DNA of 64,000 bases from positions 744,001 to 808,000 of the forward strand of contig NC_018012.1 of NCBI RefSeq assembly GCF_000227745.2. The letters run 5' to 3'. The DNA comes from Thiocystis violascens DSM 198 (GTDB lineage Bacteria; Pseudomonadota; Gammaproteobacteria; Chromatiales; Chromatiaceae). Both the position numbers and the translations under genes were made by a program. Shown in pieces: positions 11,262 to 19,903 of this stretch. Each line of letters starts with the position of its first letter. Positions within the stretch are counted from its first letter, which is position 1. Below the pieces are notes generated by a model. It had not been told where the DNA came from. It saw only the letters and a program-made list of their open reading frames with translations, and did not search any database.

Positions 11262-12215
11262 CTAACCCTGTGCCGATAAGGCCATCCGCATGCGCGTCAC
11301 CAGGCTGACCGCACCCAGCGCGACCGCGCCGGCGATGATGCCAATCGCGGCCGTGATGGCGATAGGCATCATGACGGACAGCACGCGAACCATCCCGCGC
11401 GCGTGCGCGAGTCCCTCGCTCAGATGATGGATCCAGTCCTGCACGCCGGGGAGTCCATGGGCCAGGATTCCACCGCCGACCAGAAACATCGCGATGGTGC
11501 CCGCGATGGAAAGTCCCTTCATGAGTAAAGGTGCCGCGCGCAAAATGCCGCGTCCGAAGGCGCGTTGCCAACGGCTGAAAAAATTTTCGCCGTGCCGGCG
11601 GCTCAGGGCGAGCCCGGCATCGTCGAGCTTGACGATCCCCGCGACCAGGCCATAGACGCCGACGGTCATCAGCAGGGCAATGCCGCTCAGAACCAGAACC
11701 TGGGTCAGGAGCGGAGCCGCTTCGACGGTTCCGAGCGTGATGACGATGATCTCGGCGGACAGGATGAAATCCGTTCTGACCGCGCCGGCGATCTTGTCTC
11801 GCTCCAGCGTCATCAGATCCGTGCCGGGATCCGCGAGCGCGGCGGTCAGTTCGGCGTGGCGGGCGTCGGTTTCGGCCCCGGAATGCAGAAATTTGTGCGC
11901 GACCTTTTCAACGCCTTCGTAACAGAGATACAGCCCGCCGACCATCAATAACGGCAGGATCGCCCAGGGCGCGAGCAGGCTGATCGCCAGCGCGGCCGGG
12001 ACCAGAATGAGTTTGTTGATCAGCGATCCCTTGAACACGGCCCAGACGACGGGCAGTTCCCGCTCGGCCCGGACTCCCTGAACCTGCTCGGCATTCAGCG
12101 CGAGGTCGTCGCCCAGGACGCTGGCGGTTTTTCTGGCCGCGACCTTGGTCAGCAGAGACACGTCGTCCAGAACGGTCGCGATATCGTCAATCAATGCAAG
12201 CAGGCTGGTTGCCAT
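11262..12215 (-). CDS. DUF808 (YedI) family inner-membrane protein
   Basis: A 317-residue protein matching the DUF808/YedI family. The N-terminus MATSLLALIDDIATVLDDV and the segment LPLLMVGGLYLCYEGVEK are typical, and at least five hydrophobic segments can be seen (for example around residues 70-95, 160-200, 230-255 and 280-310). The function of the family is unknown; it is an integral membrane protein. The start has AGGA at a good distance. It is convergent with selO and divergent from ubiT, so it is probably transcribed alone. Confidence 0.88.
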   Translation of the reverse strand: MATSLLALIDDIATVLDDVSLLTKVAARKTASVLGDDLALNAEQVQGVRAERELPVVWAVFKGSLINKLILVPAALAISLLAPWAILPLLMVGGLYLCYEGVEKVAHKFLHSGAETDARHAELTAALADPGTDLMTLERDKIAGAVRTDFILSAEIIVITLGTVEAAPLLTQVLVLSGIALLMTVGVYGLVAGIVKLDDAGLALSRRHGENFFSRWQRAFGRGILRAAPLLMKGLSIAGTIAMFLVGGGILAHGLPGVQDWIHHLSEGLAHARGMVRVLSVMMPIAITAAIGIIAGAVALGAVSLVTRMRMALSAQG

Positions 12216-12340
12216 GGTGTCCTTACTTCCGGTCTCTTGAACAAAGAGGTGTATTTGACAGGCTGGATTCGCTTGTGTCGAGCCGGGAGAGCGTGGAAAA
12301 TTCCCGGTTATTTTGTTGGATAATCCGAACGAGACCCGCT

Positions 12341-12805
12341 ATGTCCGCTCCACCACGTTTTCTCTATCCCTTGACCTTCCCCTTGCGGCTCATGCCGAGT
12401 GTCATGCACAGCCGAGTGCTGGCGACGATGCTCAATCAGGTGATGAAAGAAGCCCTGCTGGAAGGCGAACTGGATTTTCTGCAAGGGCGCCGGGTCGCGA
12501 TCGAGATCGATGATATCGGTGTGCGTTATTTGTTGGGGCTCAGCGAGGGGCGCATCCGGGGATATGGCAACGAGTCCAAGGCCGATGCCAGCATCGCGGG
12601 CGGTCTGCGGGAGTTTCTGCTCCTTGCCGCGCGGCGCGAGGATGCGGATACGCTCTTTTTTCAACGTCGGTTGAGGATGTCCGGCGATACCGAACTGGGT
12701 TTGTATCTAAAGAATTTTTTCGATGCCTTCGAGCCGCCGGAGCGCTGGGTACCCTTGACTCGGGCATTGGATCGAATGGCGAGTATCCGCTTTCCCGGTC
12801 GTTGA
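12341..12805 (+). CDS. ubiT: UbiT-like SCP2-domain protein, anaerobic ubiquinone accessory factor
   Basis: A 154-residue protein made almost entirely of one SCP2 sterol-carrier-like domain. It resembles E. coli UbiT (YhbT): an N-terminal stretch with PLRLMPSVMHSRVLATMLNQV, the core pattern LEGELDFLQGRRVAIEIDDIG, and FFQRRLRMSGDTELGLYLKNF, a typical SCP2 ending. UbiT binds isoprenoid quinone intermediates and acts with UbiU and UbiV in oxygen-independent ubiquinone synthesis; no ubiU or ubiV is in this window. I start at the ATG at 12341; the frame is open further upstream but that extension is unlike the family. Such a factor fits an organism that makes quinone anaerobically. Confidence 0.82.
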   Translation: MSAPPRFLYPLTFPLRLMPSVMHSRVLATMLNQVMKEALLEGELDFLQGRRVAIEIDDIGVRYLLGLSEGRIRGYGNESKADASIAGGLREFLLLAARREDADTLFFQRRLRMSGDTELGLYLKNFFDAFEPPERWVPLTRALDRMASIRFPGR

Positions 12806-12869
12806 TCCGCCACCGCGCCGATCCGAATCGGTGGCGACTGAAAGGAACGCGTTATAACAACGCGCGAAA

Positions 12870-12904
12870 CACACAGGGATGGGCGTCTCGTCCAGCCCTG
12901 TGTG
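12870..12904. terminator. Hairpin between convergent ubiT and the cytochrome b gene
   Basis: CACACAGGG and CCCTGTGTG form a perfect 9-bp stem with a 17-base loop, midway between two convergent stop codons. It is well placed to be a bidirectional terminator, but neither side has a clear T-tract. Confidence 0.45.
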
Positions 12905-12925
12905 CTGTCGACGGTGAATCCTCGC

Positions 12926-13579
12926 CTAACGAATGTTCTCCGGCTCGTCGTTCTGCAGATAGGCTTCCTCTTCCGGGGTCAGATCCACTTCGTCGAAGCC
13001 ATTGATCATCGGCATGATGTGCTCGCGGAACGAGTGCCCCGTGGTCAACATATAGACGTGGATCAGGACGAAGGTCAGGATCGTGAAGGCGGCCGCGGTA
13101 TGCACCAGCGCCACGCCTTCCAGCCATTGGGTCGCATCGGGCACGTCGCGCCACAGGAAATAGAACAGATAGGCTAACCCGGACACCCAGATCAGCGGGA
13201 ACAGCACGATCTTGAGCATCAGATAGGTGAGCGCCTGCAAGGGGTTGTGCTTGCGCCAGAACGCCTTGCGGTAGGGATGGTGCTCGCCCTTGAAGATGCC
13301 GAGGATATAAAAGCGCAGCACTCCCCACATCCCCTTGACGGTCGGGATGAAATGGCGCCAGTGCCGGGTCGTGAACAGCCAGAAAATACTGAAGGCCCAG
13401 AGCAACAGCAGCGCGAAGGCGGCGAGGGTGTGCAGCGTGACGGCGTTCTCGAAGTCAAACAGTTGATGGAATCCGTGGATCCCGAAACCCGTGATCATCA
13501 GGAACATGATCAGAAGCATCTGTGACCAGTGCCAAAAACGTTCAAACAGCGTGAAAATCCTGACGCGACGAATGGCCAT
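12926..13579 (-). CDS. Cytochrome b subunit (b561/hydrogenase cyt b type), partner of the octaheme cytochrome
   Basis: A 217-residue integral membrane protein of the di-haem cytochrome b561-like family found with hydrogenases, formate dehydrogenases and thiosulfate reductases. It starts MAIRRVRIFTLFERFWHW and has four to five hydrophobic helices. Candidate haem-ligand histidines sit in RFWHW, VTLHTLAAF, LVHTAAAF and FVLIHVYMLTTGH. It ends in a short acidic tail (LTPEEEAYLQ). Its ATG shares one base with the TGA of the octaheme cytochrome gene (TGATG), so the two are translationally coupled. The likely role is electron exchange between the quinone pool and the periplasmic octaheme protein. Confidence 0.88.
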   Translation of the reverse strand: MAIRRVRIFTLFERFWHWSQMLLIMFLMITGFGIHGFHQLFDFENAVTLHTLAAFALLLLWAFSIFWLFTTRHWRHFIPTVKGMWGVLRFYILGIFKGEHHPYRKAFWRKHNPLQALTYLMLKIVLFPLIWVSGLAYLFYFLWRDVPDATQWLEGVALVHTAAAFTILTFVLIHVYMLTTGHSFREHIMPMINGFDEVDLTPEEEAYLQNDEPENIR

Positions 13580-15222
13580 CAGTGTTTTGCTCCCTTGGGC
13601 GAGAAAAGACGGATCAGGGCATGGATCAGAATGCCGAGCAGGGTGCCGACAACCGCCAGGATGCCGATCAGATCCACCCAGTAATTGTGGTCGCGTCCCG
13701 GCAGGTAGATCCCTTCCACGCCCTCCAGGCGCCCCTTTTCGGCATGACAGCTTTCGCAAGCCAGGGCGTCTTCCTTGGGTGCGACCATGTGCGTGATGGG
13801 CCAATAGGAGAGCGTCTCGACGAAGCCGAATTGGCCGGAGTAGGGGAGATTGAATTGCTTCATCCCGTGCTCGATGGCCTTGCCCATGTCGTAATTGCCC
13901 CAGTAGGAGTCATCGTCCTCGCCCCACAGGTGGTTGTAGACCAGGGTGCCGTTCCCGAGATCGGCGGGCATCCAGGTGCGCATGACCTTGAAGGGCCAGA
14001 TGCGCGAGTCGCCATCCTCGCGCGAACCGGTAAAGTCGTTGATGGCGACGGCTTGATTGACATCGAACTTGGTGTCGATGGTGGTGTAGTTCATCTGGCC
14101 GTCGAACCAACGGTAGAGCGGTACGATGTTTTCGTCGTAGATGAAATCGCCCTTGATCGACTTATAGGTGTAGCGATGCTCGCCGTTGCCCTGGGTGTAG
14201 CCGTGCTCGTGATAGCCCTCGCCGTTGCGCGTTTTGCCGGCGGTGCGCCAGTCCCAATCGGTCATGGTAGCGACGCCGCCGCGGGCGAACTCGGGGATAT
14301 GACAGGTCTGGCAGGCGACGCTGGAGATATGGTCGTTGCGCTTGAAGGCGGCGAGCGAATCGACCGGATGCGGTTCGAGACCGTGGCAGGACTCGCAGGT
14401 GGCGACATCGCGACGCTGGCCGGGTTTTCCGATGCCTTCATGGTCCTTGGCGGCAATCTCGTAGCGGCTGCCGGCCCAGACGTGCGACTTGGTGACATGG
14501 CAGGCGGTGCAGGCGAAGTTGAGCCCGTCCTCGCCCATGTGCACGTCGAGTTTGCGTGGCGGGTGTTTCAGGGCCGAGGACAAGTCGCCGTGCTTGACGT
14601 TATCGCCGCCGCCACCATTGAAATGGCAGGCGCCGCAGTTGGCGCGCTGCGGCAGGTCGACGCTCTGGGCCACCAGCGCTAGGTCGATCGCGGGCTTGCC
14701 CTCGAACATGACCGAACAGGCCGGGCTGCCCGCGCTGTTGGGCGTTTTATAATAGGTGCCGGTGGTTTCGTGACAGACCAGACAGTCGATGTTGGTCTCG
14801 TCGCTGAAGTCGAAGTTTTCGTCCTTCCAGCCATAGCCGGCATGGCATTGGGCGCACATTCCCTCGTTGCCGCGCGAATTGGTGCAGAAGTTGTTGATCA
14901 GGTGCTTCTTGCCGAGCAGTTGACCGGTCTCCGGGTTGCGGCGCTCCCAGGTCCAGTGGATATTCTTCATGAAGTGCTGCCCGGTCTCGGTATGGCAGCT
15001 TAGACACGCCTTGGTGACTTCCGGACCCGAGGCGAATGGCTGTTTCAATGCCTCGAATTTGCTGTGGTCGGCGGTTCCGCCGGTGAGCGGACCGGAGATT
15101 TGCGAAGGGACTGGCGCGACCGTGGCGGGAGGCGTCGGCCAGTTGTCCGCCGTGGTCTGTGTCGAGGTCAGCGCGAAAGATCCCAGCACCAGGGCCAGGA
15201 GAAATCCGATTGTCGGTCGCAT
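13579..15222 (-). CDS. Octaheme c-type cytochrome, tetrathionate reductase (Otr) family
   Basis: A 547-residue multihaem cytochrome with eight CXXCH motifs (CLSCH, CAQCH, CLVCH, CGACH, CTACH, CESCH, CQTCH, CESCH), matching the octaheme tetrathionate reductase family known from Shewanella, which reduces tetrathionate and in vitro nitrite and hydroxylamine. An N-terminal signal peptide (about residues 1-25, FLLALVLGSFALTSTQTTA) sends it to the periplasm, and a hydrophobic segment near the C-terminus (about 515-540, IGILAVVGTLLGILIHALI) probably anchors it in the membrane. The start at 15222 has TTGGAG about nine bases upstream. It is the first gene of a two-gene operon with a cytochrome b. Direction of electron flow (quinol to sulfur compound or the reverse) cannot be told from sequence. 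Confidence 0.9.
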   Translation of the reverse strand: MRPTIGFLLALVLGSFALTSTQTTADNWPTPPATVAPVPSQISGPLTGGTADHSKFEALKQPFASGPEVTKACLSCHTETGQHFMKNIHWTWERRNPETGQLLGKKHLINNFCTNSRGNEGMCAQCHAGYGWKDENFDFSDETNIDCLVCHETTGTYYKTPNSAGSPACSVMFEGKPAIDLALVAQSVDLPQRANCGACHFNGGGGDNVKHGDLSSALKHPPRKLDVHMGEDGLNFACTACHVTKSHVWAGSRYEIAAKDHEGIGKPGQRRDVATCESCHGLEPHPVDSLAAFKRNDHISSVACQTCHIPEFARGGVATMTDWDWRTAGKTRNGEGYHEHGYTQGNGEHRYTYKSIKGDFIYDENIVPLYRWFDGQMNYTTIDTKFDVNQAVAINDFTGSREDGDSRIWPFKVMRTWMPADLGNGTLVYNHLWGEDDDSYWGNYDMGKAIEHGMKQFNLPYSGQFGFVETLSYWPITHMVAPKEDALACESCHAEKGRLEGVEGIYLPGRDHNYWVDLIGILAVVGTLLGILIHALIRLFSPKGAKH

Positions 15223-15553
15223 GGGATGTGCTCCAATTTCTGAAAGACCGGGCTGGGCGATCAATGGACTTACGGTCGCCAGTCTGCGGTCTAAGCCGCG
15301 TCATCCTGCTATCAATCGTTCTCGGTTTCCATGACTTGCGGCAAGGCGACCGCTGCTGCATGTCGATTGTCGGTACGTCAGGGGGTTGTCGGGATTCAAA
15401 CGGCAGCGATGCGCCTCGCACCGCTTCGCCAACTTGACGCGACCGAGGAAGGTCCGGACACTTGCGCCGCCTAATCCCATTGGTTCGAACGGCGTTCCGC
15501 TGTCGCGGAATCACATCACTCACCCCCTGATACCTGATACTTGGAGATATTCC
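15223..15553. other. Intergenic region between divergent octaheme operon and yqhA-like gene
   Basis: About 330 bases with no gene I can support. It must hold the promoters of the octaheme cytochrome operon (minus) and the UPF0114 gene (plus). I looked for a full FNR or CRP dyad and saw only isolated ATCAA half-sites; no convincing -35/-10 pair stands out. Confidence 0.4.
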
Positions 15554-16081
15554 GTGCTGGAACGCATTATCGAACGAGCGCTCTATGCCAGCCGTTGGTT
15601 GCTGGCGCCGATCTATCTCGGCTTATCGCTCACCCTGATCGCGATCGCTTTCATCTTTTTTCACGAGGTCTATCACCTGTTCAGCCACATCCTTGAGACG
15701 GCCGAATCGGACATGGTTCTGATGATTCTGTCGCTGATCGACCTGTCGCTGGTGGCTAGTCTGGTGGTGATGGTGATGTTTGCCGGATACGAGAACTTCG
15801 TCTCCCGCATCGACGTGCGCGAGGGCGACGACAAGCTGGATTGGCTAGGGAAACTGGATTCGGGCACGCTCAAGCTGAAGGTGGCGGCGTCGATCGTCGC
15901 CATCTCCTCGATTCATCTGCTCAAGGAATTCGTCAACATCCCCCATGTCCCGAACGACAAGCTGATGTGGTATGTCATCATCCACCTGACCTTCGTGGTG
16001 TCGGCACTGCTGATGGGCGTACTGGACCGCATGTCATTTGCCTCCCATCGCGATCATGGAGACAAGGACGACGCGCATTAG
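15554..16081 (+). CDS. yqhA: UPF0114 (YqhA) family membrane protein
   Basis: A 175-residue membrane protein of the UPF0114/YqhA family. The N-terminus [24 protein letters not shown], the acidic [10 protein letters not shown] segment and [21 protein letters not shown] are characteristic. Three to four membrane helices are visible. Function in the family is unknown. The start is a GTG at 15554, supported by GGAG seven bases upstream; the frame is open for 168 more bases upstream but without family similarity. It lies back to back with the octaheme cytochrome operon. Confidence 0.88.
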   Translation: MLERIIERALYASRWLLAPIYLGLSLTLIAIAFIFFHEVYHLFSHILETAESDMVLMILSLIDLSLVASLVVMVMFAGYENFVSRIDVREGDDKLDWLGKLDSGTLKLKVAASIVAISSIHLLKEFVNIPHVPNDKLMWYVIIHLTFVVSALLMGVLDRMSFASHRDHGDKDDAH

Positions 16082-16097
16082 GCCCCTGTTTCGGCGA

Positions 16098-17246
16098 TCA
16101 ACTTGCCGTCAGGCAGGCGAGTTGATCGCGTCCATTGCTTTTCGCTCGATAGAGCGCGCTGTCGGTCGCGCGCAGCCACTGGCCGGCGCTCGCATGCGGA
16201 TCGATTTCGGCCAGACCGATCGAGATGGTGATGCGGATAACCCCCGATTCGTGCTCGATCGTCATCGCACGGACGGCGTCCAGCAGGCGTTCGCCGAGCT
16301 GGATCGCCGTCTTGAGCGAGGTATCCTGCAACACGACCGCGAACTCCTCGCCGCCATAGCGCGCGACAAAATCCGTTTTGCGCGGAAATGCCTCGGCGCA
16401 GCAATTCGCCAGCCGCCGCAGCACCAGATCGCCGACGGGGTGTCCGAACCGGTCATTGATCGTTTTGAAAAAATCGGCATCCACCATCATAAGACACGCC
16501 GGCTGCCCGGAGAGCTTACTGAGTTCGAAGACCCGATCCAACTGTGTATCGAAAGCCTTGCGATTATAGAGACGGGTCATCGAGTCCAGTTCCATCTCCC
16601 GCTGCGCGGCATCCAATTCGCCGCGTAGCGTTTGTAGCCTGGCCGTCAAATGATGGAGCATGATTTGATGGCGCTGCTCGCGTTCCTGGGTGATATGCGT
16701 GATCAAATCGATGGCGTGAATCGCTTCCTGGCTTAGGGTTTCCACCGGGGCGTTGCTCTCGATCGCGCAGCGAAGTTTGCCGATGATGCTGGTGACCCGC
16801 GTCTGCTCTTCCTGATCCTCGGCCAGGATCTGCCCCAGGGTTTGCACGAAATCCCCCATCACCTGGCGCGTGCCCAAAATCTGCCGATTCACATAGTTTT
16901 GCTCACGGCGTCGCATGAGGGTGACGAATTCGCTCAGCCCCGCCCAATCGCAGGGGTTTGCGCTGCCTGGCTCGGCATTCCGGCTGCTCGACAGGGTCTC
17001 CGCTGGCGCGCGGGCGACCAGCAAATTCAGCACCCAGTGTTCGATTTGCTCGCGAATGGCGGACGCATCGATCTCGTCCAGATCGAAAGCATACTGACCC
17101 CAAACGCGCAGGGTCACGGCCAATTGTTCCAGCGCGGCCTGTTCGGAGCCTGGCGCGCATGAGCCGCCGCCAGCGGGTATCGATAAAGGTTCGAGCTGTT
17201 CGTTGGGCTCGATAAGGCCCTGTTGGCGTGTCGAACGATGATCCAT
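16098..17246 (-). CDS. Diguanylate cyclase with N-terminal helical region (GGDEF)
   Basis: A soluble protein of about 382 residues. The first about 210 residues are predicted mostly helical with heptad-like stretches and match no domain I recognise. The C-terminal GGDEF domain (about 215-380) has VDADFFKTINDRFGH, an active-site GGEEF at about 298-302, and RKTD five residues before it, which fits an I-site. It is therefore likely an active c-di-GMP synthase under product inhibition. I use the ATG at 17246, preceded by GGAAG; the frame is open to 17381 but that extension looks like non-coding read-through. It is convergent with the yqhA-like gene, with 16 bases between the stops. Confidence 0.87.
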   Translation of the reverse strand: MDHRSTRQQGLIEPNEQLEPLSIPAGGGSCAPGSEQAALEQLAVTLRVWGQYAFDLDEIDASAIREQIEHWVLNLLVARAPAETLSSSRNAEPGSANPCDWAGLSEFVTLMRRREQNYVNRQILGTRQVMGDFVQTLGQILAEDQEEQTRVTSIIGKLRCAIESNAPVETLSQEAIHAIDLITHITQEREQRHQIMLHHLTARLQTLRGELDAAQREMELDSMTRLYNRKAFDTQLDRVFELSKLSGQPACLMMVDADFFKTINDRFGHPVGDLVLRRLANCCAEAFPRKTDFVARYGGEEFAVVLQDTSLKTAIQLGERLLDAVRAMTIEHESGVIRITISIGLAEIDPHASAGQWLRATDSALYRAKSNGRDQLACLTAS

Positions 17247-17485
17247 GCGTCTTCCAATCCAAGGGTACAAGAACGGGAAGAGTACCGCTTCATTGAGGCG
17301 CCGACGAGTGCCGAATCGGGAATCGCGGGAAGATAAAGGGGGAGCGGAAGATTTCCTGCCACGCACAGGGTTCAGGAACACGGCAAACTGCGGTCAAGGT
17401 AAAGTCGTCCCGAGCGGACGGACTGACTTGCGATCCGCGCCGCGGGATCGCGGCGCGTTTTGAAAGGCCGGTGTCGCCCAGCCGT

Positions 17486-17674
17486 TTACTTTTTGTTGGT
17501 ATCCATGCCGATGAGCGTATAGGCCGGGCACGAACGCAGATACGCGGTCCCGATCAGAATGAGACCGATCAGAATAAGCCACCAAGTGTAAATCAGACCA
17601 AGCAAAACGACCGCACCGCCCGCGATAAAACGGATGTTACGATCAGTGTCACCGATGTTTTTGGGCATATTCAT
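17486..17674 (-). CDS. DUF2892 small inner-membrane protein
   Basis: A 62-residue protein with the DUF2892 pattern: N-terminal MPKNIGDTDRNIRFIAGG, a hydrophobic hairpin of two helices (about 18-45) and a C-terminal cysteine motif RSCPAYTLIGM. DUF2892 is the membrane part of YgaP-type rhodanese proteins and also occurs alone, as here. I start at the ATG at 17674, which has AGGA eight bases upstream; a second ATG six bases later is possible. A perfect TGTGA/TCACA palindrome lies 86 bases upstream of the start, and a Crp/Fnr family gene ends just upstream, suggesting control by that regulator. Confidence 0.82.
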   Translation of the reverse strand: MNMPKNIGDTDRNIRFIAGGAVVLLGLIYTWWLILIGLILIGTAYLRSCPAYTLIGMDTNKK

Positions 17675-17759
17675 CTGGAAGATCCTGTTGTGGTGTGGAG
17701 ATTGACGAAGCGACTTCAGTCGACAAGTTGTCAGCCTATCGGAGTCTCTCGTTGCGCTC

Positions 17760-17774
17760 TGTGACATTGTCACA
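17760..17774. promoter_or_regulatory. Perfect 15-bp palindrome TGTGAC-ATT-GTCACA, candidate Crp/Fnr-family operator
   Basis: TGTGACATTGTCACA is a perfect inverted repeat with CRP-like TGTGA half-sites but a five-base centre instead of CRP's six. It lies between the stop of the Crp/Fnr gene and the start of the DUF2892 gene, 86 bases before the latter. The neighbouring regulator's recognition helix has the R-E-x-x-x-R pattern that reads TGTGA in CRP. Confidence 0.55.
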
Positions 17775-17871
17775 AGCGATAACCATGCATCCAATAGGGT
17801 AGCAGAAAAACCCGGTACGGCAATCCTTGTGATCAACTTTATGTGTTGGCGATGGCGGGCGCCGGGTTCTG

Positions 17872-18561
17872 TCAACGCGCTTCCAGGATGCTCGGATCGA
17901 GAAGTTCGATTTGACCGCGTCCGGTCAGCAGCGCCCCCGTTTTTTCGAAATCCCTCAGCAGGCGCGTGATCACTTCGCGCGACGAGCCCAGTTCCACGGC
18001 CAATTCCTGATGCGTGACACGCAGGATGCGACCCCTCGCGGCGCCTTTCGGCGACCGTCTGGCGCGGTGCAGCAAAAGCGCCGCGAGTCGCTGATCCAGC
18101 GGTTGGAACAGCACCGCGTCCAGAACCGAGAAGACCTCGCCGATGCGTTCGGCCACCTGAGCGAAGATAAAATCGCGCCAGTGCGAAGAGGAGGTCAGCC
18201 AGCGTTGCACATCGCCCTGAGCCACCACGGCGGCCTCGACCTCGGTCTCGCAGACGGCGAAGGCGGGAAAGGGGCGTTGGCTCAGGATGCAGGACGCCGT
18301 CACCACGCAGCTTTGACCGGCCTCGATCCGGTACAGGGTGATTTCGCGGCCATTCTCGCCGAGTTTATAAACACGTCCCGTCCCCGCGAGCACCAGCGCG
18401 AGTTGGGAACATTGGCCGCCGTCGCGACAGATGATGTGCTCGGCCGGGAGTGTCGCCACCTTTGCCTGCGCGAAAAAGGTCTCGCGCAGTGCCTCGCCGC
18501 CGTCGCGCAGAAACGCAAAGCGCTCGATCAGACGGCGTTGCTGGCTGGAATCCTGGATCAT
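17872..18561 (-). CDS. Crp/Fnr family transcription regulator
   Basis: A 229-residue regulator with an N-terminal cyclic-nucleotide-binding-like beta-barrel (about 20-125) and a C-terminal winged helix (about 150-225). The recognition helix is LGSSREVITRLLRDFE. Its Arg, Glu and Arg occupy the positions that contact GTGA half-sites in CRP (R-E-T-V-G-R). It lacks the N-terminal Cys cluster of FNR, so it is not an oxygen-sensing FNR; Cys residues in the sensor domain (for example CRDGGQC and TASC) leave a redox or haem sensor possible. The start at 18561 lies 16 bases after the stop of the efflux-pump gene, so the two may share an operon. Its effector is unknown. Confidence 0.87.
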   Translation of the reverse strand: MIQDSSQQRRLIERFAFLRDGGEALRETFFAQAKVATLPAEHIICRDGGQCSQLALVLAGTGRVYKLGENGREITLYRIEAGQSCVVTASCILSQRPFPAFAVCETEVEAAVVAQGDVQRWLTSSSHWRDFIFAQVAERIGEVFSVLDAVLFQPLDQRLAALLLHRARRSPKGAARGRILRVTHQELAVELGSSREVITRLLRDFEKTGALLTGRGQIELLDPSILEAR

Positions 18562-18577
18562 TCTGGCTGGTTGTCTC

Positions 18578-19840
18578 TCAACGCGGCAGCGGAATGGAGC
18601 GGAAACCATGGCACAAGATCCCGAAGGTCGCCAGCCCCAGCAGGCCCGAAACGCCCATGCCGAGCAGCATCGGTCCGGCGCTGCCGTCGTGTAGCAGACT
18701 GACCAGGGTGCCCATCAGCGCGCCGGCGCCGAAGCGGGTCGCGCCCGCGAAGGCCGAGGCGGTGCCCGCGCTCTTGGGGAAAAAGGACATGAAGCCGGCC
18801 ATGGCGTTGCCGAGCACCACCCCGGTCATGCCGAGATAGAGCGCGGCCATCGTCACGATCGCCCACAAGGGCGTCTCGCCGACCATCAAGAGCAACAGCG
18901 CCAGGGCGCCCGCCAGCCCCTGCGCGCTCAGTCCCCAACGCAGCAGTCGGTCAGACCCCAGACGCGCCACGAAGCGCGCGTTCAGCAAGGAAAACACCAT
19001 CCCCAGCGCCACGTTCGCGCCGAAGGCGGGGCCGAACCAGGTGGCGGGGAGGTGATGGAGCTGGATGTAGACATAGGGTGAAGTCACGATGAAGGTCATC
19101 ATGCCGGCGAAACTGGCTGCGGCGGTCAGCAGGTAACCCAGCGCGACCCGATGGCGCAGGATCCGCAGATAGTTGCGCAGGATCAGGCCGAGATCGAAGA
19201 CATGACGATGGTGCGCGTGAAGCGTTTCGTGCACCAGTCGAAAAAAGAGCAGGGCCGCGATCAAGGCAATGACAAAGAGCGCCAGAAAGACCATCCGCCA
19301 GCTTGCCAGACTGATGATCAGCGAGCCCACGGTCGGCGCCACCAAGGGAGCCATGGACATGACCAGCATGACCAGCCCCATGACCCGAGCATAGTCGTCC
19401 TTCTCGTAGAGATCCCGCACCAGGGCGGGGATGGTCACCGCCACGGCCGCGCCGCCGAGCGCCTGTACCGCGCGCGCCGCGAGCAGCCACTCCATGCTCG
19501 GCGCCAGCGCGCAGCCCAGATCCGCCAGCAGAAACAGAACGAGTCCGCCCCCGATGGTCAGGCGCCGCCCCAGGATATCCGACAGCGGCCCGAGGAAGAG
19601 TTGGGCGGTGGCGAAGACCGCCAGATAGACGGTCACGGTGATCTGCGCCAGTTCGATCGACGAGGCCAGATCCTGGGCGATGGAGGGCAGGCTTGGGAGA
19701 TACAGATCGATCGCGAAGGGCGTCAGGCCAGCCAACAGGCCAAGCGCGATCAGGAGGGTAGGGCGGATTGGCATGAAACCGCGTCCGGTGTGAGGTGCGT
19801 GGCGGGTGGATCGGTTTGGCCGTTCCGATATCGTGCTCAT
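18578..19840 (-). CDS. Bcr/CflA family MFS drug-efflux transporter
   Basis: A 420-residue major-facilitator protein with 12 predicted helices. MFS motif A is seen as GPLSDILGRR after helix 2, and the fourth helix has the antiporter motif C-like run. The N-terminal PFAIDLYLPSLPSIA is typical of the Bcr/CflA (bicyclomycin/chloramphenicol resistance) group, which exports small hydrophobic drugs by proton antiport; the natural substrate here is unknown. I use the ATG at 19840; an internal ATG at 19774 (MPIRPTLL) would give a more usual short N-terminus and is a real alternative, as neither has a clear Shine-Dalgarno. Divergent from the hybrid kinase gene at 19904. Confidence 0.88.
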   Translation of the reverse strand: MSTISERPNRSTRHAPHTGRGFMPIRPTLLIALGLLAGLTPFAIDLYLPSLPSIAQDLASSIELAQITVTVYLAVFATAQLFLGPLSDILGRRLTIGGGLVLFLLADLGCALAPSMEWLLAARAVQALGGAAVAVTIPALVRDLYEKDDYARVMGLVMLVMSMAPLVAPTVGSLIISLASWRMVFLALFVIALIAALLFFRLVHETLHAHHRHVFDLGLILRNYLRILRHRVALGYLLTAAASFAGMMTFIVTSPYVYIQLHHLPATWFGPAFGANVALGMVFSLLNARFVARLGSDRLLRWGLSAQGLAGALALLLLMVGETPLWAIVTMAALYLGMTGVVLGNAMAGFMSFFPKSAGTASAFAGATRFGAGALMGTLVSLLHDGSAGPMLLGMGVSGLLGLATFGILCHGFRSIPLPR

Positions 19841-19903
19841 CAACTATCATAATGGACCGGGTTTAGGATGCGCCAGTCGACGGACAATGTTGCGGGGTAA
19901 TGA

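Noticed and set aside
15223..15553. FNR box controlling the octaheme cytochrome operon
   Set aside because: Only single ATCAA half-sites are present; no TTGAT-N4-ATCAA dyad could be found.
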